Assembly: GCA_900553815.1 (NCBI GenBank)
Contig: USEY01000045.1
Location: 1-31,484, forward strand
DNA: 31,484 nucleotides
Direction of reading: 5' to 3'
Source: an uncultured Bacteroides sp.
GTDB lineage: Bacteria > Bacteroidota > Bacteroidia > Bacteroidales > Bacteroidaceae
Of this stretch, positions 8,109 to 17,576 are shown in pieces. A model generated the notes under the pieces. The model saw nothing but the letters and a program-made list of their open reading frames with translations, made no database searches and was not told the DNA's origin. Position numbers and translations under genes: made by a program. The first letter of the stretch is position 1. Every line of letters starts with the position of its first letter.

Positions 8109-8139
8109 TTGGTTTATTCATTTATTATCACTAACTTCG
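8109..8139 (+). promoter_or_regulatory. Promoter of the AAA-ATPase-like gene
   Basis: TTG (8109-8111), 20 nt, then TAACTTCG (8132-8139), one change from the consensus. The start site would be near 8146, which rules out the TTG at 8101 as the translation start and supports the ATG at 8167. Confidence 0.6.
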
Positions 8140-8166
8140 CCATGGATTATAAACGAGACAACAGAC

Positions 8167-9720
8167 ATGGCTTTGCAGAAATATCCGATAGGCATACAGA
8201 CGTTTGAGAAGATTAGGACAGGCAACTACCTCTATATCGACAAGACCCAATTCATTCAATACATGATGGAGGAGGGGCTGAACTATGTTTTCTTGTCACG
8301 CCCCCGCCGCTTCGGGAAATCGCTGTTCACAAGCACGTTGAAGGCATATTTTGAAGGACGCAGAGAACTGTTCAAAGGGTTGGCTTTAGACAAATGGGAA
8401 AAGGACTGGATAAAGCATCCGGTTCTGCACTTTGACCTGAGCACAGCCAAGCACAACACCAAGGAGGAACTTATGGCCGAGCTCAGTATGAAGCTGGCCG
8501 GATATGAAGAAATATATGGCAAAGAGAGCATCGAAATAACGCTGAACCAGCGATTGGCGGGCATCATAAAACGAGCTTACGAGAAAAGCAGGCAGAGGGT
8601 GGTAGTACTTATCGATGAATACGATGCACCGTTGCTCGACGTATCTCACAATGACGATAATCTGGAACAGATGCGCCTGCTGATGCGCAATTTCTACAGC
8701 CCGCTGAAGACCTGCGACCCTTACCTGCATTTCGTATACATCACCGGCATCACCAAATTCTCACAACTATCCATTTTCAGCGAACTGAACAACTTAGCCA
8801 ACATCGGTTCGACAGAGCGATATGCAGCTATCTGCGGCATCACACAGGATGAACTGGAAATGCAAATGAGCGAGCATATCGATTATTTTGCGCAATGCAC
8901 AGGCGATACGCGTGAAAACGTATTGTCAGAACTGAAACGGCATTATGACGGCTATCATTTCACCTGGCCATCGCCCGACATCTATAATCCTTTCAGCCTG
9001 ATGAATTCCTTCTGGGCACAAAAGTATGAATCGTATTGGTTTGCCAGCGGCACACCTACTTACCTCATCAGGATGTTACGCAAATATAATGCGCAGCCCT
9101 CTGAGCTTGTTGACAAGACAGTAGGTTCCCGCAGTTTTGACGCTCCTATAGAAATGGGGACCAACTATCTGCCGCTGCTTTATCAGTCGGGCTATCTCAC
9201 CATAAAGGACGGCGACAGGAAATTCGATGAATATACGCTCGGCATTCCCAATCAGGAGGTACGCATAGGACTGATGAATGCGCTTTTGCCCTACTATCTC
9301 CAGCTTTCGGGCAATGATATTACAGACATAACCCTTGAACTGTCCAATTTATTACGGAAAGAAGATATAGACGGTGCCCTGCGAGTGTTGCAAAAGTTCC
9401 TGGCAACCGTGCCCTATTGCGACAACGCCAACTCGGAGGGACACTGGCAACAGGTGATGTACATCATATTCAGCCTTATCGGCGCACGGCTGGATGTGGA
9501 AGTCCGTACAGCCACCGGCAGGGTGGACATGGTGCTATACGGGAAGGGAAAAATCTACCTTTTCGAGCTGAAACTCTACCAAGGCGCCCGTGCCGCTATT
9601 GGACAAATAGACCGTAAGGGGTATTCTGAAAGATTTGCCCTCGACAGCAGGCCTGTTGTAAAAGTGGGCATTACATTCGACCACGAAAGACGTACACTTA
9701 AAGAGTGGTGTATCGAATAA
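8167..9720 (+). CDS. AAA-ATPase-like protein with C-terminal PD-(D/E)XK nuclease domain
   Basis: A 517-residue protein. It opens with the family signature LQKYPIGIQTFEKIR...YIDKT (AAA-ATPase_like, PF09820). The P-loop-like motif RPRRFGKS is at 45-52 and Walker B is VVVLIDEYDAPL. The C-terminal PDDEXK_9 domain (PF08011) carries GRVDMVLYGKGKIYLFELKL, with D and ExK in the expected spacing. Both ends are complete. The family is very common and multi-copy in gut Bacteroidetes; the function is unsettled, with nuclease or defence roles suspected. It stands alone between receptor 1 and metG and has its own promoter. The frame extends upstream to a TTG at 8101, but the family signature starts right after the ATG at 8167. 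Confidence 0.88.
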   Translation: MALQKYPIGIQTFEKIRTGNYLYIDKTQFIQYMMEEGLNYVFLSRPRRFGKSLFTSTLKAYFEGRRELFKGLALDKWEKDWIKHPVLHFDLSTAKHNTKEELMAELSMKLAGYEEIYGKESIEITLNQRLAGIIKRAYEKSRQRVVVLIDEYDAPLLDVSHNDDNLEQMRLLMRNFYSPLKTCDPYLHFVYITGITKFSQLSIFSELNNLANIGSTERYAAICGITQDELEMQMSEHIDYFAQCTGDTRENVLSELKRHYDGYHFTWPSPDIYNPFSLMNSFWAQKYESYWFASGTPTYLIRMLRKYNAQPSELVDKTVGSRSFDAPIEMGTNYLPLLYQSGYLTIKDGDRKFDEYTLGIPNQEVRIGLMNALLPYYLQLSGNDITDITLELSNLLRKEDIDGALRVLQKFLATVPYCDNANSEGHWQQVMYIIFSLIGARLDVEVRTATGRVDMVLYGKGKIYLFELKLYQGARAAIGQIDRKGYSERFALDSRPVVKVGITFDHERRTLKEWCIE

Positions 9721-9867
9721 TCCGAATGGCGACTGCAGAGGAGCTTGCCGACGGCAGCTGAAAAATGGCTCCGCACGATAGGCCTATTTGGCAGGAATCC
9801 ACAACCTTTGTTTCACGAAAATAGGATGCGGTTCGGCAGTTTCATCGCTTAAAAGCAAGCTTTTAGC

Positions 9868-9898
9868 TTGGTACTACGCTCACCTTTTCGTATCTTTG
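9868..9898 (+). promoter_or_regulatory. metG promoter
   Basis: TTG (9868-9870), 20 nt, TATCTTTG (9891-9898), a perfect -7 box. The start site would be near 9905, about 37 nt before the metG ATG. Confidence 0.75.
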
Positions 9899-9941
9899 CG
9901 GCATTTTCATACAGGATTATAACAGAAAGAAACTCAAAGAT

Positions 9942-11984
9942 ATGGAAAAGAAATTCAAACGTACTACCGTGACATCGGCGCTGCCCTACGCCAATGGACC
10001 CGTACACATCGGCCATCTGGCCGGTGTATATGTACCGGCAGACATCTATGTCCGCTACCTGAGACTGAAAAAGGAAGACGTTATCTTTATAGGCGGAAGC
10101 GACGAGCACGGTGTGCCCATCACCATCCGCGCCAAGAAAGAGGGCTGCACACCGCAAGACATTGTAGACCGCTATCACACACTGATACGCGACTCGTTCA
10201 AGGAATTCGGCATTTCGTTCGACGTGTACGGACGCACATCGTCGGAAGTACACCACCAGACAGCGTCAGACTTCTTCCGCAAGCTGTATGACAAGGGCGA
10301 GTTCATCGAGAAGACCTCCATGCAATACTACGACGAGGAAGCCAAGACCTTCCTGGCCGACCGCTACATCACCGGCGAATGCCCCCGTTGCCATGCCGAA
10401 GGTGCGTATGGCGACCAGTGCGAGAAATGCGGCTCTACGCTGAGCCCTACCGAGCTCATCAACCCGAAGAGCGCCATCAGCGGCAGCCAGCCCGTGATGA
10501 AGGAGACCAAACACTGGTACCTGCCCCTGGACAAGCACGAGGGATGGCTGCGCAAGTGGATTCTGGAAGACCACAAGGAATGGCGTCCCAACGTATATGG
10601 CCAGTGCAAGTCGTGGCTGGACATGGGACTGCAACCTCGTGCGGTGAGCCGCGACCTGGACTGGGGTATCCCCGTGCCGGTAGAGGGCGCCGAGGGCAAG
10701 GTGCTCTACGTGTGGTTCGATGCCCCGATAGGCTACATCAGCAACACGAAGGAACTGCTGCCCGACTCCTGGGAAAAGTGGTGGAAAGACCCCGAGACAC
10801 GGCTTATCCACTTCATCGGCAAGGACAACATCGTGTTCCACTGCATCGTGTTCCCTGCCATGCTGAAGGCTGAAGGCTCGTACATCCTGCCCGACAATGT
10901 GCCGAGCAACGAGTTCCTGAACCTGGAAGGTGACAAGATTTCGACTTCGCGCAACTGGGCCGTATGGCTGCACGAGTATCTGCAGGACTTCCCCGGCAAG
11001 CAGGACGTGCTGCGCTATGTGCTCACTGCCAATGCGCCTGAGACAAAGGACAACGACTTTACCTGGAAAGACTTCCAGGCACGCAATAACAACGAGCTGG
11101 TGGCCGTATACGGCAACTTCGTCAACCGTGCCCTGCAGCTCACCAAGAAATACTTCGACGGCGTGGTGCCTGCCTGCGGCGAACTGACCGACTATGACAA
11201 GGCTACCTTGCAGGAGTTTGCCGACGTGAAGAGCGAAGTGGAAAAGCTGCTCGACGTGTTCAAGTTCCGCGATGCACAGAAGGAAGCCATGAACCTGGCC
11301 CGCATCGGCAACAAGTACCTGGCCGATACAGAGCCTTGGAAGCTGGCCAAGACCGACATGGCACGCGTAGAAACCATCCTGCACATTGCCCTGCAGCTGA
11401 CTGCCAACCTGGCCATTGCCTTCGAACCCTTCCTGCCCTTCAGCAGCGAGCGCCTGCGCCACATGCTGAACATGGAAAGCTTCGACTGGGCCAACCTGGG
11501 ACGCACAGACCTGTTGCCCGCCGGACACCAGCTGGGCACACCGGAGCTGTTGTTTGAGAAGATTGATGACGAAGCCATCCAGGCACAAGTGGACAAGCTG
11601 CTGGCTACCAAGAAAGCCAACGAGGCTGCCAACTACAAGGCCAACCCTATCAAGCCGGTTATCTCGTTCGAAGAGTTCGAGAAGCTGGATATCCGCGTAG
11701 GTACCGTGCTGGAGTGCTCGGCAGTGCCCAAGATGAAGAAGCTGCTCCAGTTCAAGATTGCCGACGGGTTGGAGAACCGTACCATTGTAAGCGGCATTGC
11801 CCAGCACTACAAACCCGAAGAGCTGGTGGGCAAGCAGGTACTGTTCATCGCCAACCTGGCTCCCCGCCAGTTCAAGAATGGCCTGGTAAGCGAAGGCATG
11901 ATACTCTCTGCCGAAAACTATGACGGCTCACTGGCTGTGACCTCGGTACTGAAAGAGGTGAAGCCGGGAAGTGAGGTAAAATAA
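9942..11984 (+). CDS. metG: Methionyl-tRNA synthetase
   Basis: A 680-residue cytoplasmic class I synthetase that charges tRNA-Met. The HIGH motif is at 22-25 ([11 protein letters not shown]). The zinc knuckle has CPRCH and CEKC at about 147-165. The KMSKS loop appears as KISTS at about 332-336 ([10 protein letters not shown]). The anticodon-binding helical domain follows. The C-terminal EMAPII/Trbp-like tRNA-binding domain is at about 575-680 ([15 protein letters not shown]). This is full length for the long MetG type found in Bacteroidetes. Codon use is strongly G+C-biased, which creates a 513-codon antisense shadow frame. It is followed after about 145 bp by the flippase gene. Confidence 0.98.
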   Translation: MEKKFKRTTVTSALPYANGPVHIGHLAGVYVPADIYVRYLRLKKEDVIFIGGSDEHGVPITIRAKKEGCTPQDIVDRYHTLIRDSFKEFGISFDVYGRTSSEVHHQTASDFFRKLYDKGEFIEKTSMQYYDEEAKTFLADRYITGECPRCHAEGAYGDQCEKCGSTLSPTELINPKSAISGSQPVMKETKHWYLPLDKHEGWLRKWILEDHKEWRPNVYGQCKSWLDMGLQPRAVSRDLDWGIPVPVEGAEGKVLYVWFDAPIGYISNTKELLPDSWEKWWKDPETRLIHFIGKDNIVFHCIVFPAMLKAEGSYILPDNVPSNEFLNLEGDKISTSRNWAVWLHEYLQDFPGKQDVLRYVLTANAPETKDNDFTWKDFQARNNNELVAVYGNFVNRALQLTKKYFDGVVPACGELTDYDKATLQEFADVKSEVEKLLDVFKFRDAQKEAMNLARIGNKYLADTEPWKLAKTDMARVETILHIALQLTANLAIAFEPFLPFSSERLRHMLNMESFDWANLGRTDLLPAGHQLGTPELLFEKIDDEAIQAQVDKLLATKKANEAANYKANPIKPVISFEEFEKLDIRVGTVLECSAVPKMKKLLQFKIADGLENRTIVSGIAQHYKPEELVGKQVLFIANLAPRQFKNGLVSEGMILSAENYDGSLAVTSVLKEVKPGSEVK

Positions 11985-11993
11985 CCCATATAC

Positions 11994-12127
11994 AATGAAG
12001 AATTAAGAATGAAGGATGAAGAATTTACGTGTGGCCTTCAATCCACCTGTCTGTTCTCCATTCTCCCATTCTTAATTCTTCATTTCTCATCCGCCATTCT
12101 TCATTCTTAATTCTTCATTCTTAATTT
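11994..12127. repeat. GAATTAA-type low-complexity inverted repeat
   Basis: The left arm (about 11994-12027) is built of TGAAGAATTAAGAATGAAGG-like units. The right arm (about 12057-12127) carries the reverse complement units (CATTCTTAATTCTTCATT) two to three times. The arms could fold into a long imperfect stem. It fills nearly the whole metG-flippase gap, so it could end metG transcription or affect readthrough into the glycan genes. Confidence 0.6.
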
Positions 12128-12130
12128 CCC

Positions 12131-13579
12131 ATGCCCCTCTCCCTGAAAGAAAAAACCGCCCGTGGTCTGCTATGGGGCGGAATAGGCAACGGAGCCTTGC
12201 AGGTGCTCAACTTGGTGTTTGGCATCTTCCTGTCCCGTCTGCTGTCGCCCTCCGACTATGGCATGGTGGGGGCACTGACCATTTTTTCCGCCTTGGCGGG
12301 CATCTTTGCCGAGAGCGGTTTCATATTAGCCATTGTCAACAAGAAGGAAGCCAACCACGACGACTACAACGCCGTGTTCTGGTTCAACGTGGCCATAGGG
12401 CTGAGCATGTACCTCATCCTGTTTGCCTGCGCGCCGCTCATCGCGCGTTTCTACCATACCCCCGAGCTGGCTCCGCTGGCCCGTTTCCTGTTCCTCAGCT
12501 TTCTGGTAGGCAGCACCACGGCAGCTCCCATTGCCTACTACTTCCGCAACCTGATGGTGAAAGAGCGCAGCCAGATACAGATTGTGGCCATCCTGATTTC
12601 AGGCATTGTCGGCGTTACCTGCGCTTACCACGGATGGGGATACTGGGGCATAGCCTTGCAGACGGTGGTCTATTCGGGCATGAACGCGCTGCTCATCTGG
12701 ATACGTTCGCCCTGGCGGCCGACGCTGACTTTCTGCATGCGCCCGCTGCTCGACATGCTGCCTTTCAGCAGCAAGCTGTTATTCACGTCTATCTTCACGC
12801 ACATCAACAACAACATCTTCTCCGTGCTGCTGGGACGCTTCTACACCATGCAGCAGGTGGGCTATTACACCCAGGGAAGCAAATGGACCACCATGGGCTA
12901 CTCCACCATGACAGGCATGATAAACAGCGTAGGCCAGCCGGTATTCCGCGAGGCATCCAACGACCGGGCACGCCTGCAAAACATCTTCCACAAGATGCTG
13001 CGCTTCACGGTATTCGTCAGCTTTCCTGCCATGTTCGGACTGGGCATCATAGCCGAGGAACTGATAGTAATCACCATTACCGACAAATGGCTGCCTTGCG
13101 CGCCGGTAATGCAGATACTATGCGTGTGGGGGGCATTCATGCCGGTCTCTACCCTCTACTCCAACCTGCTCAACAGCCTGGGACGCCCCAACATCTACAT
13201 GTGGAACACCATCGGGCTGGGCATCTTCCAGCTGCTGTGCGTATGGTTCAGCTATCCCTACGGGCTGCACGTCATGCTGACTGCCTTTACTGCCGCCAAT
13301 ATCCTGTGGCTGGGTATTTGGCAGCACTTTGCCTACAAGCATGCCGGCATACGCTTGCTGCATGTGCTGAAGGACATCGTGCCCTACCTGATTATCACAC
13401 TGGCGGTCATGGCCGCCACCTGGCTGGCTACCTCGGGCATCGGCAACCTGTACCTCCGCATGGGCTGCAAGATACTGATGGCTGCCACCCTCTACACACT
13501 GCTCATGTGGCGGCTCAAGTCGGTCATATTCAAGGAATGTATTCAATATCTGTTTGCTAAAAAGAAAGTTATCTCATGA
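12131..13579 (+). CDS. Wzx-type polysaccharide flippase (MOP superfamily)
   Basis: A 482-residue inner membrane protein with about 12-14 hydrophobic spans. It opens with SLKEKTARGLLWGGIGNGALQ, typical of the WzxC/Polysacc_synt_3 group, and has a conserved segment around SSKLLFTSIFTHINNNIFSVL. It should move undecaprenyl-linked oligosaccharides from the cytoplasmic to the periplasmic face. The stop overlaps the next start by 4 bp (ATGA), so it is co-translated with the following glycosyltransferase. No Wzy polymerase or chain-length regulator is in the window. The ATG at 12131 sits just past the low-complexity repeat; I see no strong promoter, so it may be read from metG or a weak local promoter. 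Confidence 0.9.
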   Translation: MPLSLKEKTARGLLWGGIGNGALQVLNLVFGIFLSRLLSPSDYGMVGALTIFSALAGIFAESGFILAIVNKKEANHDDYNAVFWFNVAIGLSMYLILFACAPLIARFYHTPELAPLARFLFLSFLVGSTTAAPIAYYFRNLMVKERSQIQIVAILISGIVGVTCAYHGWGYWGIALQTVVYSGMNALLIWIRSPWRPTLTFCMRPLLDMLPFSSKLLFTSIFTHINNNIFSVLLGRFYTMQQVGYYTQGSKWTTMGYSTMTGMINSVGQPVFREASNDRARLQNIFHKMLRFTVFVSFPAMFGLGIIAEELIVITITDKWLPCAPVMQILCVWGAFMPVSTLYSNLLNSLGRPNIYMWNTIGLGIFQLLCVWFSYPYGLHVMLTAFTAANILWLGIWQHFAYKHAGIRLLHVLKDIVPYLIITLAVMAATWLATSGIGNLYLRMGCKILMAATLYTLLMWRLKSVIFKECIQYLFAKKKVIS

Positions 13580-14577
13580 CAGCATGTCCCAAAGTCAGCG
13601 TCCTCATGCTGACCTACAACCAGGAAAACTACATAGACGAAGCCATACGCAGCGTGGTGTTGCAGGAAACGGATTTCGACTTCGAACTGATAATAGGCAA
13701 TGATGCCAGCACCGACCACACGGCCCGACACTGCCTGGAGTGGAAAGAGAAATACCCGGAGCGCATCAGGCTGGTCAACCGTGAACAGAACCTGGGGCTT
13801 ATAGGCAACTTCATGGAGACCTATGCCCTGTGCCGGGGCACCTACATAGCCATCTGCGAGGGCGACGACTTCTGGACGGACAAGAGCAAACTGCAGCGAC
13901 AGGCCGACTACCTGGACGGGCATCCCGACTTCTCTATGTGCTTCCACCGCGTCATCAACTACTATGCCGACAACGGCACCAAAAGCCTGAGCAACGGACA
14001 CCAGAAAGTAGATACCGACATCTGCGACCTGGCTCGCAGCAACTACATCTCCAATGTCTCGGTCATGTTCCGCCGGGGACTCTTCGGCGAGCTGCCCGCC
14101 TGGTTCTCCCAGGTGAGCACCTACGACCTGGCCATACACATGCTCAACGCGCAATACGGCAAGATACACTACATGTCGCGCCCCATGGCCGTGTATCGCC
14201 AACACAGCAAAGCCATCTGGAGCAGAAACAAGGCCGAAGCCAAACTGGATATAGGATTGAAGGTGCGCGAGCTGCTGATTGAGCACCTGAAGGATACGCG
14301 TCCCGACGTCAGCGAACTGCTGCGCGACGCCCATACACGCTTCTGCCTGAATGAGCTGTACCACTGCCGGCAGATACACCAGACAGACATAGCCGAAAGA
14401 GTGGAAAAACGCCTACTCGGCATGCGCCCCGAATGGGACAAGGCCGAGGTAGAGAAACACCTGGAACGACTGCGCCCCGACTGGAAAACTTTACTCCGAC
14501 AGAAAGCCTTCGGCCTGCTGAAGAAAGCCAGAGCCTTCTGCTCTTATTTCATCCCCCTGCCCCGCATCAAACGGTAA
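13576..14577 (+). CDS. GT2-family glycosyltransferase
   Basis: A 333-residue GT-A enzyme. The N-terminus is KVSVLMLTYNQENYIDEAI, followed by a nucleotide-sugar site ELIIGNDASTDHTA and a DxD-like ICEGDDFW at about residues 93-100. The catalytic domain ends near residue 230; a helical C-terminal tail follows. It is likely to add one sugar to a lipid-linked glycan on the cytoplasmic face. Translation is coupled to the flippase (4-bp overlap). The 3' end overlaps the convergent GT4 gene by 11 bp. Donor and acceptor cannot be told from sequence. Confidence 0.9.
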   Translation: MTACPKVSVLMLTYNQENYIDEAIRSVVLQETDFDFELIIGNDASTDHTARHCLEWKEKYPERIRLVNREQNLGLIGNFMETYALCRGTYIAICEGDDFWTDKSKLQRQADYLDGHPDFSMCFHRVINYYADNGTKSLSNGHQKVDTDICDLARSNYISNVSVMFRRGLFGELPAWFSQVSTYDLAIHMLNAQYGKIHYMSRPMAVYRQHSKAIWSRNKAEAKLDIGLKVRELLIEHLKDTRPDVSELLRDAHTRFCLNELYHCRQIHQTDIAERVEKRLLGMRPEWDKAEVEKHLERLRPDWKTLLRQKAFGLLKKARAFCSYFIPLPRIKR

Positions 14578-15862
14578 AGCGGCAAGACTGCAACACATAC
14601 CGGTCCATCCACGAGGTAAACTCGTCTGCCGTGACCTGTGGCAGCCGAGCTTGCCCGAATACCTCATGATAGGCCTCCGCCATTTTCTCGTCGGTAAACC
14701 GGGCGGCATGGCGCAAGATAGCTTCCTTGTCCCACTGCCAGCCCAACGCCAGCTGCATACCCAAGGCCAAGGCCTCATCCGTGTGTTCGTCAACGCCCAA
14801 CAGGGCATCGGGTGAGGCAATATCCTTGTAAGCGTCAATATCCGAGAAACACACTCCCGGCGCCCCAAAGCGAAAGCCCTCTATCAGCGAAAGGCCGAAA
14901 CCTTCGTCCTTGCTGGCCAGCACCACCAAGGCAGCCTGTTCCACCCAGGCATACGCCTCGGGCCGGGTCAATACACCGGTAAATATCACCTGACCTGCCA
15001 AACCGCGTGCCTCCGCCTCGCGCTGCAGGCGTCCGTCCATACCGTCCTTTCCTATGAAACACAAGGCATGCTGCTTCCTTACTTCCTCGGGCAGCAGGCT
15101 ATACGCCATCAGCGTCTGCCACTGATTCTTGCGCTCACACAAATTACCCACCGAAACGATGCATCCCTTGCGCACACCACTTCCTTCCGGGCGTACAGAC
15201 ACTGGCGGCAACGCATTCAGCACCACCTTCATGTTGTCGGACAAACGGCCATAGCATTCTGCCAGCCGGCTGCGTGTACCACTGCTGACAAAGGTCACCT
15301 CTGTGCCCTGCCTTACCAGCAGTTTCAGAATGTTCTGCTCCACACAGGTGCCAAAACCGGCATGCAGAAAAGAAAATACCCCGTGCAGACTGACCGCAAA
15401 CGGCACCTGACAGCGCAAAGACGCCAGTATGAAGGGAAACACAGCCGGCATCATGGACTGTACGGACACCACATCGGGCCGAATGCTGCGAATCAGGTGT
15501 TCATTGAACCCCGTGCTTACCGTATATTTGGCTATCATGTAGCGCTCGCCTGCCTTCAGCTTCTGCGAGGTCAGCGCATAGCACACCGCCCGCCACCAGT
15601 CGCGCAGGCGCGAATGCCTCAACAGGCTCCCCAGCGAACGGGGCAACAGCCTGTAGCCTGCCACCTCGGCCGAAAGTCCCGGATGAAACAGGCTGGAAGC
15701 CGATACATACACCTCGTCGCCCCGCGCCGCCAGCGCACAGGCAATCTGGTTGACCATCAACGAAAAGCCCGTATTGTAGCTGCGTGCTATGCCATTGGGC
15801 GTAATGTCAGGAGTTAAAATCAGAATCCGCACGGTATTTATCTTAACTGAATCATAAAACAC
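14567..15862 (-). CDS. GT4-family glycosyltransferase
   Basis: A protein of up to 431 residues with the GT-B fold. The N-terminal domain starts RILILTPDITPNGIARSYN. The second domain has GCIVSVGNLCERKNQ and the donor-binding EDEGFGLSLIEGFRFG-like segment (SKDEGFGLSLIEG), with the E-x7-E pattern of GT4 retaining enzymes. It is the last gene of the minus-strand glycan operon, separated from the phosphatase gene by 14 bp. The frame opens at a GTG (15862). A second GTG at 15832, giving MRILILTP, matches the family start better and is a likely alternative. It converges on, and overlaps, the GT2 gene. Confidence 0.88.
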   Translation of the reverse strand: MFYDSVKINTVRILILTPDITPNGIARSYNTGFSLMVNQIACALAARGDEVYVSASSLFHPGLSAEVAGYRLLPRSLGSLLRHSRLRDWWRAVCYALTSQKLKAGERYMIAKYTVSTGFNEHLIRSIRPDVVSVQSMMPAVFPFILASLRCQVPFAVSLHGVFSFLHAGFGTCVEQNILKLLVRQGTEVTFVSSGTRSRLAECYGRLSDNMKVVLNALPPVSVRPEGSGVRKGCIVSVGNLCERKNQWQTLMAYSLLPEEVRKQHALCFIGKDGMDGRLQREAEARGLAGQVIFTGVLTRPEAYAWVEQAALVVLASKDEGFGLSLIEGFRFGAPGVCFSDIDAYKDIASPDALLGVDEHTDEALALGMQLALGWQWDKEAILRHAARFTDEKMAEAYHEVFGQARLPQVTADEFTSWMDRYVLQSCRFTV

Positions 15863-15876
15863 TACTTTCTGCGGCC

Positions 15877-16374
15877 TTACAGACAGGCGGCTATCGTCTC
15901 ATCCAGCACCCCATTGTCGGCCAGTATCTTCTCCACAAACTCACGGAAAGCCCCTTGTCCGCCGTGTGTGCGGGTGACATACTTCACCTCGCGCTTCACA
16001 TAGTCGGGCGTATTGACCGGCGAACCGCTGAAACCCACCAGGCGCAACAGCGGCAGGTCGTTGAGGTCGTCGCCAATGAAGGCCACCTCTTCCAGCCCGA
16101 TGCCCAGCTCCTGACACAGCGCCCTGGCCTGCGCCACCTTGTCCTTCACACCCAGGTAGCAGTGGGCTATCTTCAGCTTATCGGCACGTTTCTGCACTAT
16201 CTGCGTATTCTCGCCCGTCATGATGGCTACCGGTATGCCCAGCTTGCGCAGGAAGATGACACCCCAGCCATCCTTCACGCTGAAGCGTTTCATCACATCG
16301 CCCTCGGCCGTATAATACATGCCTCCGTCGGTCCATACCCCGTCAATATCGGTAATCACTAATTTCGGTAACAT
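15877..16374 (-). CDS. KdsC/YrbI-type HAD phosphatase, probably nonulosonate-9-phosphate phosphatase
   Basis: A 165-residue C0-type HAD phosphatase. Motif I is DIDGVWTDGG, motif II lies in the MTGE stretch (PVAIMTGENTQIV), motif III is Lys in KDKVAQA, and motif IV is FIGDDLNDLPLL. The sequence resembles the KDN-9-phosphate phosphatase of B. thetaiotaomicron (BT1713) from memory, including DIDGVWTDGG and EGVFREFVEK-like ends. Next to a NeuB-type synthase this suggests dephosphorylation of a nonulosonate 9-phosphate rather than KDO-8-phosphate. The frame is open further upstream, but the ATG at 16374 (MLPKLVITDIDG) gives the normal family length. It is the fourth gene of the operon. Confidence 0.88.
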   Translation of the reverse strand: MLPKLVITDIDGVWTDGGMYYTAEGDVMKRFSVKDGWGVIFLRKLGIPVAIMTGENTQIVQKRADKLKIAHCYLGVKDKVAQARALCQELGIGLEEVAFIGDDLNDLPLLRLVGFSGSPVNTPDYVKREVKYVTRTHGGQGAFREFVEKILADNGVLDETIAACL

Positions 16375-16406
16375 ACTATTCCTGATGCAATAATTTATCT
16401 TTCCTT

Positions 16407-17444
16407 TTACTCCACATCCTTCGGATAAACAATCTCGTTGCGCGGAATGAAGTTCTTCACCCGGTGACCCACCACGCTGCCACGCTCCGCCCACTTATAG
16501 CCGTCGCCCGGGCTGAGCAGGTGCAGGTCTTCCTCGGCTATCACGTCGCCCGGATGCAGGTCGCGCCGCGTAGCGATGGAGCGCTCCAGCTTCACCTTGG
16601 CCGCAGCCACAGCCGGGTCAATGTAGAGTTCCTCCTGTCCCATCCAGCGTTCGGCAATGCGGATGTCGCGAATCATGCGGTTCACTCCGTCGGGACCCAG
16701 TGAGCCCTGCTGGTCGGTACCCTTCATGCGACGGTCAATGGTGACGTGCTTCTCAATGATTTCCGCCCCCATGCCCACGGCCACTACCGGCGCGGCAATG
16801 CCGATGGTATGGTCGGAGAAACCGATGGTGTACTGCCCGTAATGCTTCTTCAGGTAAGTGATAGTCTTCAGGTTGAGGTTGTCAGGATGTGTGGGATACT
16901 GCGACACACAGTGCAGAATGGCTATCTGGTCGTGATAGCGCGTGATGACCTCCAGCGCATCGTCCAGCTCCTTGTGTCCCGCCATGCCGGTAGACAGAAT
17001 CATGGGAATCTTCGTCTCGGCCATGGCCTCCAGCAGCGGCAGGTTGGTCAGGTCGCGGCTGGCCACTTTCAACCTGTCGGGCGTGAACAGCTTCAGCAGC
17101 GACAGGCAGCCCTTGGAGCACAGTGTCTCCACAAAGTCCAGCCCCAGGGCCTTGGCATGCTTGTACACCTCGTAATGTTCTTCGTCGGTCAGCTCCAGAA
17201 AAGCACGGTGCTCCCCGTAGGTACGCCCAAACGAGTGGGGCGAATCATACGGACGGTTCATCTGCGAGTTCGTCAGCTCTTCTGTCAGGTCGCGCTTTGT
17301 CATCTTCACCGCATCCATGGGTTTCAGGTCAATGCCAAACACTTCCTCGCGCACCGGACGCGAAACCAAGTCGACTATCAGCTTGGCTATGTCGACAGAA
17401 CCGTTGTGGTTCTGCCCTATTTCTCCTATGATGTAAGTACTCAT
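16407..17444 (-). CDS. neuB: NeuB-family nonulosonic acid synthase
   Basis: A 345-residue enzyme. The TIM-barrel domain (about 1-280) has the family motifs EIGQNHNG, ILSTGM, HCVSQYPT, GFSDHT and IIEKHVTIDRRMKGTDQ. A C-terminal SAF (antifreeze-like) domain lies at about 285-345 (RRDLHPGDVIAEEDL). It condenses phosphoenolpyruvate with a six-carbon N-acylmannosamine-type or mannose-type substrate to make a nine-carbon acid. The linked KdsC-like phosphatase hints at the 9-phosphate route (Neu5Ac-9-P or KDN-9-P). No legionaminate or pseudaminate precursor genes are here. It is the third gene of the operon, 32 bp from the phosphatase and 132 bp after spsF, that gap being filled by a repeat. Confidence 0.92.
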   Translation of the reverse strand: MSTYIIGEIGQNHNGSVDIAKLIVDLVSRPVREEVFGIDLKPMDAVKMTKRDLTEELTNSQMNRPYDSPHSFGRTYGEHRAFLELTDEEHYEVYKHAKALGLDFVETLCSKGCLSLLKLFTPDRLKVASRDLTNLPLLEAMAETKIPMILSTGMAGHKELDDALEVITRYHDQIAILHCVSQYPTHPDNLNLKTITYLKKHYGQYTIGFSDHTIGIAAPVVAVGMGAEIIEKHVTIDRRMKGTDQQGSLGPDGVNRMIRDIRIAERWMGQEELYIDPAVAAAKVKLERSIATRRDLHPGDVIAEEDLHLLSPGDGYKWAERGSVVGHRVKNFIPRNEIVYPKDVE

Positions 17445-17450
17445 TTTTTT

Positions 17451-17572
17451 AAGTGGTTAGTGGTCAGTGGTTAGTGATGAGTAATAAGTAACAAGTGATG
17501 AGTAGTGAGTAGTTAGTGGTGAGTGCCTACCCGAATGGTCACTTATCACTTACCACTAACCGCTAACCGCTG
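17451..17572. repeat. AGTGGTTAGTGG low-complexity inverted repeat
   Basis: The left arm (about 17451-17525) is made of degenerate GTGGTTAGTG / GTGATGAGTA units. The right arm (about 17539-17572) carries the reverse complements (CACTTATCACTTACCACTAA). It fills the gap between spsF and neuB inside the operon and could form a long imperfect hairpin in the mRNA. Confidence 0.6.
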
Positions 17573-17576
17573 CAAT

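Noticed and set aside
10266..11807. Long 513-codon open frame on the minus strand opposite metG
   Set aside because: It lies wholly within metG, has no family resemblance, and follows from the strong G+C codon bias of metG on the other strand.
13543..14379. 278-codon minus-strand frame opposite the GT2 gene
   Set aside because: Antisense shadow of a clear glycosyltransferase; no recognisable motifs.
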